Part shown: positions 43,911 to 55,443 of the stretch, piece after piece
Layout of the letters: every line of letters starts with the position of its first letter
How positions within the stretch are numbered: the first letter of the stretch is position 1
Assembly (NCBI GenBank): GCA_026770025.1
Contig: JAMXDE010000006.1
Location: forward strand, 2,796,001 to 2,860,000
Direction of reading: 5' to 3'
Source of the DNA: Craspedostauros australis
Lineage: Eukaryota; Bacillariophyta; Bacillariophyceae; Mastogloiales; Achnanthaceae
DNA: 64,000 bases
Position numbers and translations under genes: made by a program
Notes under the pieces: model-generated
Told to the model about the DNA's origin: nothing
Database searches by the model: none
What the model saw: the letters and a program-made list of their open reading frames with translations, nothing else

Positions 43911-44772
43911 TTGTGACACTCACAACTTCGTCCATGGTGACTCATCACGGCATTGCGAAACATGCCCGCGTGTTCGTACGCACGTCATGCCACCCACACG
44001 TACCCAACTCCATTTGTACAGTGTGGTACCTGCTGGAGAGCAGGGTAGTTCGTAGAGCATGGCACACAAAGTGGAAGAAGCTCCGTCTGTGTTGGCGTTT
44101 GGGGGAAGAACTCGTACTCCATGATCCGGCCCAACAACCATCAGGGACAAAACACGGGTGCTCATGAAGTGGAATGGAATGGTGTGGCATGCTACGATAG
44201 TCGTACTGCGATGCGGCGATGACCATACTCGTACTCTGCCACACCTGTTATGCACATCTATTCGTCACATCGCGCATTCTCTGCCGTACATCACACATCA
44301 TCAAGTACCAACGAGTACTCTACTATGAGAGCAGCGTGTGCAGACGAGGCTCGTGATCGACAGCCATCATGTCCATGTGCGGCAACCGCACCCGTAAGAA
44401 TCTACGAATACGAGGAAGCATAGTTGATGGGAGGTGGCGCCTGTCAATGGTTGAGTGGTGACACGAATGTTGTGATTTATTGTCACCAGGGTACACCGGG
44501 CTCTCGTCGCCTCCTCGTCCTTTCCGGACACAGCGGTCGTGTTCTCATTGGGGTATGGGCGATGCCAAGCACACACCAAAAGCAGACAGAGAAGCCCTTG
44601 CTCGCACAAATGCCCCCTTGACCAAGCCGAAAAAGTTCTTCTCGCAGAGGAACAGCATTGCTCACAAATTCCAAACACTGATGCGCAAAACCGAAACCCA
44701 CACACAAAAACTGAATCGACGCAGCCATCATCGACCAGGAGCACAAGAATACTAATCATCATCCCCATCATC
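43911..44772. other. Intergenic, no gene supported
   Basis: 3' region of the kinase-like gene and promoter/5' leader of the START-like gene. The frame of the START-like gene is open back to about 44539 but has no signal-like start there, so that extension is regarded as leader. Confidence 0.5.
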
Positions 44773-45765
44773 ATGACCCTGAATAAGTTGCTGCAAGGCA
44801 CGGCCATCGTTGTTGCGGCCGTCACAAGCGCCCACGCATCGCCATCAGCGACGATGACGGCAATGATGGAATCTCCATCATTCATCTCACACAGAATGGA
44901 CGGAACAATGCCACTGCGCACCGACAACCTCGCCTTCTTGATGAATCGAGAGCACATCGAAACGTGCACATCGTCCACTTCCGTGTTGACGACGCTGGCC
45001 ACCACGGCATGGACGCTGTCCTTGATGTTGTTGCCACCAACGCTGGCATCGTCAACGTTGCAACCTTCCAAGGCCCCATCGACGACGTTTGAACATCTCG
45101 AGGAGCGCGTGCGCAAGCTGTTCTCCTCCATCGACTTTCACCCTCACAAACGCACTCAAAGCCACGTCGAGTGGACAGATGATGGCACCATCGCTGCCGT
45201 TTCCCGTGGCATCACACACGACTTTGTCCCCAGTGACTTTGAAGGGTTTCTGAACAACTTTGTGGAAGAGTTCCCATTGATCCATCCGCTCTGCTGCTTT
45301 GCCGAATCGTTGGGATGCGACGAGTCTCATGTCGACGACAATGACAATGCTGGACGCGAAGGAATCAAGGCCTACTTGAGATTGCCGTTTCCGTTGCGGG
45401 AGCGCGTGCTGTACCCATGGCTACTCAAGCGCCTGCACGTCCGCCCCAACGAGCATCTCCTCGTCATGACTGAAGACGACAACGACGAGCTGATACGACA
45501 GCACTACCATGAGACGCCCGAGGCCAACAGCAAGCGAGTGCAGGCGCGCATGTTCCTGTGCGCCTACTGGATCCGTCCCCTTCACAACGATCGCCAGGAG
45601 ATCGTGGGGACGGAGATCCTGTACTGTTTCTCGGGCGACGCCGGCGGCGGTATCCCACAGTGCATCCAGAACACGTTGGGTCCCAAGGGCGCTCAAGACA
45701 GCGTGCAGGGATTGCTGAAGCACCTGCGGAAGCAACGCAGAGCGGCGTGCAAAGTGGTCGCGTAG
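44773..45765 (+). CDS. START-like lipid-binding domain protein with N-terminal signal peptide
   Basis: The ORF from the ATG at 44773 encodes 330 residues. Residues 1-23 form a signal peptide (L-L-Q-G-T-A-I-V-V-A-A-V-T-S-A-H-A). A second hydrophobic stretch lies near 80-100 (L-A-T-T-A-W-T-L-S-L-M-L-L-P). The C-terminal 200 residues follow the START pattern: V-E-W-T-D-D-G-T, L-P-F-P-L-R-E-R-V, C-A-Y-W-I-R-P-L, T-E-I-L-Y-C-F-S-G-D-A-G-G-G-I-P and N-T-L at the C-terminal helix. START domains bind sterols, phospholipids or ceramides in a deep pocket. The ligand here is unknown, and the presence of a signal peptide on a START protein is less usual. The domain call rests on motif spacing only. Confidence 0.6.
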   Translation: MTLNKLLQGTAIVVAAVTSAHASPSATMTAMMESPSFISHRMDGTMPLRTDNLAFLMNREHIETCTSSTSVLTTLATTAWTLSLMLLPPTLASSTLQPSKAPSTTFEHLEERVRKLFSSIDFHPHKRTQSHVEWTDDGTIAAVSRGITHDFVPSDFEGFLNNFVEEFPLIHPLCCFAESLGCDESHVDDNDNAGREGIKAYLRLPFPLRERVLYPWLLKRLHVRPNEHLLVMTEDDNDELIRQHYHETPEANSKRVQARMFLCAYWIRPLHNDRQEIVGTEILYCFSGDAGGGIPQCIQNTLGPKGAQDSVQGLLKHLRKQRRAACKVVA

Positions 45766-46310
45766 ATGGGTCGAACGGAGGGATGTGTAGAACAAAGAAG
45801 AGTGCGAACAAAACAGAACGGCAACAATAGAACAATAGTATAATAGCAGAGTAGTAGCACACGACACGCTGTCAATCATGGAACGCATCACTTGTATTAT
45901 GTTATTAGATCTGCCGTCAGAGGAGCAGGGACTGCGGGATCGAATGATAGAAGAGCGCTCTGCCAAGCACATAAGAATGCGCTGTATGACGGGCAGTCGC
46001 GGCATCAATGCGTTCCACATCGCACACCAGGGAATGGACGATCTATTCCATAGAATGCCACTTCTGCGACTGCTACCATGATACGATGTTCCGATTACAA
46101 ACAATCGCCAGTGGGAGAGGGTATTGCAGTTGGTCGCATACCACAGCGTACCAAACGAGTAGAACAGTCGACGCATTTATTCACATTTACCGCACACCAT
46201 GTCTAACCTGGCTAGCATGTACCAGCACCATCGTCAACGATCTACACTTGGCCTTCAGGGACACTCGGCAGAAAGTCGGGAGTTGCTACAACCGGTAACG
46301 TGTTAAGTAA

Positions 46311-46330
46311 CATAATATCATGATATTATG
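46311..46330. repeat. Perfect 20-bp palindrome
   Basis: CATAATATCATGATATTATG is its own reverse complement. It lies about 75 bp left of the first minisatellite. Confidence 0.9.
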
Positions 46331-46403
46331 AATTGGTCATACATCATTGCTGCGTATTGCGTCAATTACTCCCTTGAGAGAACCTTGAGTCGTAACAGAG
46401 AAA

Positions 46404-46475
46404 CTCCCGACATTCCCGACAAAGCTCCCGACATTCCCGACAAAGCACCCGACATTCCCGACAATCCCGACATTC
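46404..46475. repeat. Minisatellite of a 21-bp CCCGACATTCCCGACAAAG-type unit (array 1)
   Basis: Three and a half units. Each unit is a 9-bp CCCGACATT block plus a 12-bp CCCGACAA-type block. Plus-strand frames read P-D-I-P-D-K-A; one minus frame reads C-R-E-C repeats. Confidence 0.88.
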
Positions 46476-48413
46476 CTCACACAACAGTCGACATACTCGA
46501 CCAAAGTTGACAATCTGTTTGGATGACGTTGGCGGAGCGTGGGTGCTGTTGCGATCCATGAAGTTTCAACCCGAACACACACAAAATGCCACCCAAATCG
46601 GATGAGCGCGTTGTTTGTTGTTGCGGTTTGGACAAACAACGGGCAGCTTTTTCGCTTGACACCACAACAACGACACACCATGTCGCCTCGCATCACATCA
46701 CAGTCCATGTATGCAATGCAGGGTACTCATGCAGTGATTGTAATATTTAAATATAAGCACTTATATCATCCCATTATGGTGTTTAGAGTAGACTTGTAAA
46801 TTTTTAAGCTCCTGGGACTTGTAAAAACAAAGTTATTGTGTTGTTGTAGCCTATGGCTAGAAACGTTAGGCATGCGGACGCAAAGGGGCAGCTGCAGCTC
46901 AAAATCTCCAGTCGTGCTTCTACTTGTGCCGAGTCGTGTCCACCATGGACACACTCACATTTCTCGCGGGTGGGGCGGTTGGCTGCAAAGCAATATCATG
47001 GACTGCGCAGTGGCAGTAGACATGATGAGGCTGCTGCTTCGTCTGGGCTTTGGATTGGTGGAAGACATGTAGAGAGCTGTAAATACGTTGGTTGGCAGGT
47101 TGCAGGCTCCATGCTATCCACAGGTGGTACACCCCAATGTAGCCTTTCCCCTCACCCTTATCTTGACCTGGACCCTGCCTTGTTCTCGGTTCTGCCGCTG
47201 TTCATGGCCCAAGAGGTTGACCCTACTCCATGTCCCAATCAGCACACACTGCCTTCCCTCCATATTCCCACTCTATTCTGCAGCCTCGTCCTCGCTTCAG
47301 GTCTATTCCCTGCCAGCGTGTTTGGACCTCCTCTCTGCTTGTCGTCGCCAACAGCCATTGTTGGATTCTGGCCGTTGTTCATCTGCTCTCCTTGTGGCTT
47401 CTTATTTCGGTGTCAATGAACCTGCAAGCACACGAATCACAACACGAGAAACAACAAGGAAAGCAACACTGCCGCCACCAGTTGCTTTCCGCACCGTGCC
47501 AACAGCTTGCAGATGACCATGACGTCCCTTGTCCAATGGGAGCAAAGCAGGTTGCACAGGACTTTGTATTAACAAACTAAGCTAAGTGTTACAGAATATT
47601 ATATTTTGCATTCCCTCGGATACATCACTGTGCTCCATTAAATTATATTGTGTTGTGTAGTATTCGCAAGTGTCGCTGTTGCTGTGGATGCACAGGGATG
47701 CTACCACCAAGGCTGTGGTGATTGACACAACACGCACAAAAGAAGGAAACGCCCAACCGAGCCAAATCACCAACAGCGTGAGAATCAAAGAGGACACCAT
47801 CCATAACGTTGGATACCAACGCAGTCTGACATCGACCGTCAATGACGTCATCATTTTCGTCCACGGTGAAGACAAGCCAGCCAGGTAGTTGTGTCGTTCA
47901 ATAAAGCTAAAAACATCTAACCCTAATGAACAACACGCCGTATCGTTATCTAAAAATATCACGATGTACGATATCAAATCCGCAGGATCGTACGTGCGGA
48001 CGCTGAATGGGGCCAAACGTGGAAAAAGACAACTGATCAAGCCTGTTCTTCGTTTTGCTGATTGGTATTGCGCTAGGCTACTCTAGAGAGAGTGTTGCTT
48101 GATGGTATTCCAAATCTGCTTGCAGCTCTTCTTCTTTGGCGATGCTTGATGGATGACAAGATAATGAATAAACTTCTGATACAATCATCAATGTATAATT
48201 GATCAGCACTAGCAGAAGTGAAGTACATGAATGGCACCATTGCTTGGTTATTTACTGCACGGTGCTCTACTCTCTCCGACCGAGTCAAGTGCACATTCAC
48301 AACATGATCGCGAGTTTGTCTGTTTCGTCCGGTGTGCCACCACGCGTTTTTCGTTCTTCGATTGTTTCGTCTGTCCGTTTCCCGCGAACTCTGCCGGATG
48401 TCTGGTGCCGAGA

Positions 48414-48555
48414 CTCCCGACATTCTCGACAATCACCACAACACGCCCGACATTCCCGACAACACACCCGACATTCCCGACAACACACCCGACATTCCCG
48501 ACAGAACTCCCGACATTCCCGACAAAGCGCCCGACATTCCCGACATTCCCGACAA
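48414..48555. repeat. Minisatellite of the same CCCGACATTCCCGACA-type unit (array 2)
   Basis: About seven units, same orientation as array 1 and some 2.0 kb away. Units alternate between CAACACAC, AGAACT and AAAGCG joints. Plus frame reads P-D-I-P-D-N-T, minus frames read C-R-E-C or V-G-N-V-G repeats. Confidence 0.9.
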
Positions 48556-48969
48556 TGACACATGACAGCATGAGTTTATCAATTTCATTGTGATGACGTA
48601 ATAAATATCAATAGACGCCGGAGCTATTTATTTGGTTTAAGGAAAGAGGTTTTTTATCGTGCCAGACATTTTGCCGCGTGTCCCAGCTGCTCTCAATCTT
48701 GAATACCTCTTTTGGTACTATCGTTAATCCAATACAAACCAAAAACGACACTTTCTTTGAACCTGGCATGTTGGCCAAGTTCGGAATTGAAGAGAGGTAT
48801 GTCCCACACATCGTGTTGAAACGGCCGGTATCTTCGCGATTCAATAAAAGATCGCAGAACATGTCACACAAATTTAGCACCCACAATGCGACCACAGACC
48901 AAGGAATGAGATTGATTGTATTGCCAAAGCATAACATATTATACCTACTGTCACTACATCACCAACACC

Positions 48970-51900
48970 ATGAGCAACATCAAGGGCGGAGGACGCGCTG
49001 TCCTGAAGGAGGAGACGGAGAATGCTCTGGTGGATCTGATCATGGAACTGAAAGTTGGACAGATCCCAACGAAGGAGCACGATCGCAAGCGCGAGCGGCG
49101 CAGGTTCCTCAAGAAGCTCGTCTCCGATCATGAGCAGCAGACGCTGCAGAGCAAGTACAACAGCAAGGACAACAGCAAGGCGAGCACGCAACCCGCCGCA
49201 TCCCAAAAGCGCGTCGTGACGGGCGATCCCAAGGCCAAGGTGCGCATCGAACTGACGCAGGCCAAGTACCACAGCAAGAAGGGGACGTTGCAGGATGGCG
49301 CGAAGAAGGTCATGGTGCTGCCACGGTCCACCACGATTGCGGACGTTCTGAAGCAGGCCAAGCAGAAACTGCGATTGAATGCCACACGATGTTTCGTCGT
49401 GGAGAAAAAGCAGGAGTTCGATCTGCTCCACGATCTCATGGGCGTTCAGGATGGCGCGACTGTCTACGTGGCCAAGGTGGCTGGTGGCAAGGCCATGAAA
49501 CCGGATTCGAAGAAGGGGTGCAGCAAGAAGGGAAAGGAGGGAAAAGATGACAACAAGGCTGCTGCTGATGATGATGATGCTGATGATGATGACAATGGAA
49601 CCGAGACGGCTGCGACGGCGATGCGTGACCCGCTGGAGTCGGTCAAGCAGGTCTACCGATACAAAGCGGTCACGCAACGCAAACGGAGACAGAAAGATCA
49701 TTCCAAGACGGCCACGTTCTTGTCCACCTACCCGACCATATCGGATCATTTCGAAAAGCTGCCCAAGCTCTCGGAACGACGCGCCAAGTTGCCGGCCGCC
49801 AAGTGTCGCGAGGAGGTGCTGGACATGGTCGACAAGCACAGGGTCGTCATCATTTGCGGTGCGACGGGCAGCGGTAAATCTACTAACGTCCCGCACTTCC
49901 TCTATGAGGGCATGCTCGCAAGCGGTAATGCCGATGCTGCCAGCATCATGGTCACGCAACCACGTCGCGTCGCGGCCACCTCCTTGGCGCAGCACGTGGC
50001 GAAGGAGATGAACAGTCCTTCGGGACCGGGCAAGCCGGGATCCACGGTGGGGTACCACGTTCGTCTCGATCGGGCCGTCACCTCCACCACCAAGCTGGTG
50101 TACTGCACCATCGGTATCCTCGTGCGCATGCTCGTGTGTCCGCAAGAGAACGCCGACGATGCGGCCTGTTCCCAGGACGGCGGTGACGTGCCGCCCCTTT
50201 CGCAGTACACCCACATCGTAATCGACGAGGTGCACGAGCGCGATCTCAACACCGACTTCTGCCTCACGATGCTGCGTACCGTGCTCGTGCGCAACCCGAC
50301 GATCCGAGTCATCCTCATGTCCGCCACGGCCTCCGCGAGCCTGTTCGTCAACTACTTTAGTCGTTTCAACCCGCCCATCATCAACATTCCGGGGCGCACG
50401 TTTCCCGTCGACATTCGATGGCTGGAGGATTGCAACAAGGTGACAGGGAGCCGGTATCTCAACCAAGGTGCAGGCAACCGTGGAAAGGGTGGCACCCAAG
50501 ACGAAACCGACGAGGACAGCCGACAGCAGCGAGAAGCATCCGCCGAACACTTCAAGCTGTCACCGCGCGCCTACTCCAAGATCGATTACGACTACGTTTC
50601 CAGATTGATCAGACAAATTGTTCGCCATCCGACGCATTACATGGACGGCTCCACAAGCCCGTCCTGCGGCATCCTCGTCTTTTTGCCTGGCAAGATGGAG
50701 ATTGAACAACTAGAAAAGATCTTGGGCAAAAAGCGTGAATTGCACATCCTCAAATTGCATTCCGCGATCTCAAGGCGTGATCAGCAAAAGGTCTTTGATC
50801 CTGCGCCCCACGGTGCGGCGAAGGTGGTGCTGGCGACGAACATTGCGGAGACGAGGTGAGTTGTGGAACTGTGCGTATCCTGTGGAGCGCGGCACTTGAT
50901 GTGCGTTTGCGTTGTGAACCTCCGTACGTGCGAGTACTACTCTCGAAATACTGCCTCACCCTCGTGTCTGCAAATGCTCATTTCCATTTTTTTCGCACTT
51001 GTCCTTCGCTGTGCCTCGAATACGACCTACACATGTAATCCATAGTCTGACGATCCCTGGTAAGTGGTATGCTTCGGTACATCATCCTTGAGATCGCGAT
51101 TGCGTTGCGATGCACGAAGGATCCGAATTCTGAGCATCGCGACCGCCCATCTTACCAATGCCATCTGCCCGCTTTGGACTTTTTCTTTGACCATACTCGT
51201 ACGTACTTCGACGGATGATATTCTCACCAACGATGCGTAGACATTACCCACGTGATCGACTCCGGCTACGTGAAAGAAAGCCGCTTCAATTCCAGCACCC
51301 GCATTCGAGAGCTGGTCACGGTGTGGACGAGCCTCGCATCCGCCAAGCAACGCTCTGGTCGTGCGGGGCGTACCCAACCGGGCGTCTGCTGGAGATTGTA
51401 CTCAGAAGAGTTCGCCACGACCGACATGTTGGCGCAGACCACACCAGAGATCATGCGCTCGCCGTTGGACGAACTGATGCTGCAAGTATGTCTGTTGTTC
51501 GAGCACCATCGTGACGGCGCCGGCAATGGAAGTACGAAGCCAAGTGGCTTGTCGCCATTCAAGTTCTTGCAGAAGGTTCCGGAACCGCCACCGAAAGGGC
51601 GGTTGCAAGAAGCCTGTCTGCATCTGTTGGAAGTTGGTGGAATCGCGGCTGTGCCATCGCCAGAAGGAGAAAACAACGAGCATCAGGAGCAGAAGCAGCC
51701 GCAGCAAGAGAAGAGCTCTGACAGTGTACTGTACCGGCTCACACCACTTGGTTATCATCTGTCGAGACTGCCGATGGATGCAAAGGTGGGGAAGGTGCTG
51801 ATCGTGGGATGCATCCTGCAGTGTCTGGAGCCGGCGCTGACCATCGCGGCGGAGCTGTCCCACGCCAAGTCCATCTTCTTCGGCAAATTCAGCAACCTGT

Positions 51901-52739
51901 CTTTCAAGGAATGGCAGCCATACGTCGTTGCTCGGGAGGTGCTGGTACGAGATGGGTTCGGTGGCGTGGGCTGGCCCGGCGGCACGGTGAAGGGCGATCT
52001 GATCGCTGTCATCGCCGCATACAATGCCTGGAAGGCCCGACGAGACAATCCGACGCAGCAACGAGCGTTCTGTGTCGAACACGCGCTGGATCAGACGGCG
52101 TTGCGAGAGATCGACAGACTGCGCGAGCAATTCCGTGGTGGACTGCAAGAAGCGGGATTCGTGACGCCATCCTGCAATGAAAACAGCAATGACGCCATGC
52201 TGACGAGCTGCTGCCTCGTGGCCGGCCTGTACCCCAACATCGCGACGCTGCTGCGACCGCGCAAGGGCAAGCTGGGCCAGAAGGGCGGGCGGCTGTTCAC
52301 GAAGGACGGCGACGAGGCCATGCCTAGCAGCTCCTCCTTCCAACGCAAGCGCGTGCACAGCGCCGCCGAGACTGGACGGGACGCGTACGCCGTGTACCAC
52401 GCCAAGCACCGCAGCCTGAACTCCGCCAGCTCCGCCCAGACCGTGTACCTGCAGGAAGTGAACTTCGTGTCGCGCTTCTCGCTGATGCTGTTCGGCGGCG
52501 ACATGCGCATCGATCGTAACGCGCTCGTGGTGGACGAATGGCTGAAATTCAAGTGCGGGGAGGACAACGACGTGGCGCGGTGCATCCTGATTCAGGAGTT
52601 GCGCAACGAGTTGGATCGCGTGCTCCTATCCCACATTGCCGGCGGCGGCGGTGCTGATGATGATGCTGGCGACGAAGGCAGAACAAAACGCAACAAGGCT
52701 GTCCTCGACCTCGTGCGGCGCATGTTGCAGGAGGAGTGA
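48970..52739 (+). CDS. DEAH-type RNA helicase (DHX29/DHX57-like) with a 14-nt microexon
   Basis: Exons 48970-50855, 51046-51059 and 51241-52739 give one frame of 1132 residues. The basic N-terminus contains a ubiquitin-like or TGS-like stretch (about 95-180, V-M-V-L-P-R-S-T-T-I-A-D-V) and an acidic Asp-run. The helicase core follows: motif I G-A-T-G-S-G-K-S-T near 297, Ia T-Q-P-R-R-V-A-A, motif II D-E-V-H-E-R (Val for the usual Ala), III S-A-T-A, L-V-F-L-P-G, motif V A-T-N-I-A-E-T, V-I-D-S-G and VI Q-R-S-G-R-A-G-R. HA2/winged-helix and OB-fold regions make up the C-terminus. It should unwind or remodel RNA or ribonucleoprotein, perhaps in translation or ribosome work. Joining exon 1 directly to exon 3 breaks the frame; the 14-nt microexon restores it and the family sequence across motif V. 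Confidence 0.92.
51046..51059 (+). other. 14-nt microexon of the DEAH helicase gene
   Basis: TCTGACGATCCCTG is preceded by CATAG and followed by GTAAGT. Exon 1 ends two bases into a codon (AG before GTGAGT at 50856) and exon 3 begins with the last two bases of a codon (AC after GTAG at 51240). Inserting exactly these 14 nt gives A-E-T-S-L-T-I-P-D-I-T-H-V-I-D-S-G, the motif V sequence expected of DEAH helicases. Without it the frame shifts and 5-6 conserved residues are missing. The flanking introns are 190 bp (50856-51045) and 181 bp (51060-51240). Confidence 0.9.
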
Positions 52740-53366
52740 GACTATCTGATGCAATATATAATAAAATATAAGAATAATAGAATAGAATGGAAGGGTGCAG
52801 GTTTATGATCTGGTTGACAACCAGAGCGAAGAAGTTGTAGCCGTGACTCTCTGGCCTTGTCTCCGAAGTCTCCGAGGTCATCGTACCTGAGTGCGCGAGT
52901 GTAGAGACTGTTAGCGCCTGCCTCTTTGGTTGTGTGTGTTCGGAATCTTTGCCGATTTTGAACCATGTTAGTCGGAGATGCCACAAATTCGGCAGGTTCC
53001 ATTTCTGCCCATCGTGTAGTGGCGGAATCTTTCTCGCGTGACAACCCTCACACAGCACCACGATCCAAAAAAGGGAGGAGTGGAAACAACACAGAAAATA
53101 CAGACAAACGCAAACACAGGCGCAGGCACAGACACAACAGGCCGCCACTCTGCATACTCGGCTCTGTCTCAGGCCATCTATCAGAACAACAACTGAGGTG
53201 CGATCATCACAATTACAATCACAGATAACATCATCAGCCAACAGCATCAGCCATTCCGCAGAGAGCACAGTAAGGAGCCATCAAGAGAAGCCCCAAACAG
53301 AGATCTCGAGGCGAAGCAGACAACCGTTCCGATACGCGAACCAGTCACACCATTGATCGCTCGACC
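52740..53366. other. Intergenic, no gene supported
   Basis: 3' region of the helicase, with an AT-rich stretch at 52750-52785, and promoter/leader of the next gene, which includes a CA-rich stretch (53105-53145). Confidence 0.55.
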
Positions 53367-54960
53367 ATGACGGAAACGGAAGGCATCCCAGGCAACGTCG
53401 TGGCCATGATGACAAAGGCAGAGCAATCGATGGATGACCTGCTGGATGATTGCCTGGCTTCTCCGCCAGGGTCACCGCAACGCGCCCCGCCTGTGCAGAT
53501 GGTGCAGTCCCTGCCTCCGGAGCCAATCCCGCAGAGCTCTGCTTTCTCTGCACCTCCGCAGGTGCCAATCCAGCCTGTGCCCTCCTTCCCTCAGCAGCAG
53601 CCACGACTACAGCAGCAGCAGATGCCACCTCCAGCTCCAGTGGCAGTCGCTGCCTCCACCATAGCGTTCCCGCAACCGCCACCCATCGAACCCATAGATA
53701 TGCGCGCCGATGCGCCCGTCGAGATGCCTGTCGAGATGCCTGCCACCATGCCCACGGTCACTCCCAACACCACCCCCAACGCCAAAGCGTACGCCCCCAT
53801 GGCTGCCTCTCGTGGACCCCTTCCTCCCAAGGGCGCCGTAAGCAGCCGCAGCCACATCCCAACATCGCAGCGATCCACAACGTCATCCGGCCGACGCAAG
53901 GGAAACGCGTCGACTTCCAAACTGCGACGGCCCACCGCCTCCAGTCGCCTCAAAGCATCCGCGTCGAAGTCGTCGTCGTCATCGTACGCCTACACTACAC
54001 CCAAGTCAACGGCGGACCGATCGCGCGACAGCCGTCTGCCGACCGTGAGAGGTGGCGGCGGCGGTTCCGTCTTCGATCGATTGTACAAGACGCCGACGGC
54101 CGCCTCCAAGGGCTGGAACTCATCCGCAGGACACTCCACCATATCGTCCAACTACTACACCACCCCGCGCAGATACGACCAGACGCCAAAGGCCAAGCTC
54201 GACGACTCCGACCTCCAGGTCTTCTCCAGGCTCTACGTCAGCGAAACCGCATCGACATCGTCCAAGCGCAACCGCATCCGACCACCGACGCACACAACCC
54301 GACTGCAGCAGCCCAAGCGCACCTTCCGCGGCAACAAGCACACCGCCATCTCCACGGGCGTGCTCGTCTACTCGCCGCGCATGAAGCCAAAGACGAAGCT
54401 CCTGTGCAAGAGCAAGTACCATCCGGGATTGGACGGCTACGAGGAGATCATGCCCATCAAGCTCGGTTACACCTTCTTCCAGTCCTTCTGCGACTTTGAG
54501 GCCGGCAAGTTGGATCCGCAGACGTTGGCCAAGGAGATCATACAGGCATTCTTCAAGAAAGATTTCCCTGTTGAACGGTGAGTGTTCGTATTCGTCGCAG
54601 CGATTCTTGGTTGCCTGTTCATGTTACATGTGTTTGTGTGCGGCACGGTGCGGTGCGTGGGATCTGGATGTGTATGGTGCAAGTAAGCAGGAGCCGGTGC
54701 ATCCTGCAGTCCCCCTCACTGACCAACAATCCTTCCTTCCTTCCCTCCATTCTTGTGTTGAGTGCAGGCACTGGGATCTGCAGGAACCCACCGTGTCCCA
54801 ACGGGTCAGCGAACCGAACGCATTCGATGTCCGCATGGTGGCAACGTATCATGAACTGGGAGAAGATCAGGCCGCGACAGGCATGGGGATCGTCCGCTAC
54901 GCCGATACGCCGAAGCAAGTGCGCGTCGACAACTACTCCTACAGCGTCCGGAGGAGGTGA
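53367..54960 (+). CDS. Pro/Ser/Thr-rich basic protein with duplicated F-x-R-L-Y motif, function unknown
   Basis: Two exons, 53367-54577 and 54768-54960, with a 190-bp GT-AG intron, encode 467 residues; the junction restores V-E-R-H-W-D. The first 250 residues are low complexity (Pro/Gln then Ser/Arg/Lys), likely disordered and strongly basic. Two copies of a short motif follow: V-F-D-R-L-Y-K-T-P-T-A-A-S and V-F-S-R-L-Y-V-S-E-T-A-S, about 55 residues apart. The conserved-looking C-terminus has K-L-G-Y-T-F-F-Q-S-F-C-D-F-E-A-G and Y-H-E-L-G-E-D. The basic, repeat-bearing architecture would fit a microtubule- or nucleic-acid-associated protein, which is inference only. No signal peptide or membrane segment. 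Confidence 0.72.
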
Positions 54961-55443
54961 ACAACGAGGGAATTTAGAGCATGGGCGATGCGTCACAATC
55001 ATAATCACAGAAACAGCAGCAATTAAAACCATTTTTGGTCTTCGCTTGTCTTTTTTGGCGCCATCGTGGCGTGTTTCTCTCGTGTGTCGTATTGGAGCGA
55101 AGTGTCAGACATTTCGTCCGTTTTGATTGATTCGTTCCCGTCACGTTGACTGGTGGACGGGCAGACAGACTCAATGAATGATGCATTCTGATTTCTCGTT
55201 CGGAACGAAATCGGAACGCACCAACGTCAGCGTCTCGTTCAACGTCTCAGCAACAATGCCATTCCTCCCTTCCTTCATTCATCGCTGTTCCGTTCCACTT
55301 GCACATTCAACAGACGCAACGTCGGGAAAGCTGCAGGGTTACGTAGTATAATAGATTCCTTCTTCCATACTCTCTCTCTCCCTCTTGAGGTGCACAAGTC
55401 GTCTCCGATCGAAGAGCATCGCTCGCAGCAAAGCCATTCACCA
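54961..55443. other. Intergenic, no gene supported
   Basis: 3' region of the preceding gene and promoter/leader of the CDP-diacylglycerol synthase gene. A CTCTCTCTCCCTCTTG pyrimidine run lies at about 55373-55388 near the presumed transcription start. Confidence 0.5.

Larger units (their letters stand above)
45766..48969. other. Low-gene, partly AT-rich region with two minisatellites
   Basis: No gene is supported. The segments 46700-46850 and 47560-48200 are visibly AT-rich compared with the genes around them. Two related minisatellites (46404-46475 and 48414-48555) and a perfect 20-bp palindrome (46311-46330) are listed separately. ORFs at 46853-47419 plus, 47582-48040 minus and 48608-48937 minus have no domain I can name. 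The final segment before 48970 is the helicase promoter and leader. Confidence 0.5.

Noticed and set aside
45421-46176. Minus-strand ORF opposite the START-like gene
   Set aside because: Antisense to a better supported gene, no domain, continues into non-coding DNA.
47917-47926. Telomere-like CTAACCCTAA
   Set aside because: A single copy, no array.
48874-50550. Long minus-strand ORF (558 codons) opposite the helicase
   Set aside because: It is the antisense shadow of a well-supported helicase exon, with composition set by the sense codons and no domain.
50855-51241. Apparent frameshift or assembly error between the two large helicase exons
   Set aside because: A 14-nt microexon with proper splice sites restores both frame and conserved sequence, so no error needs to be assumed.
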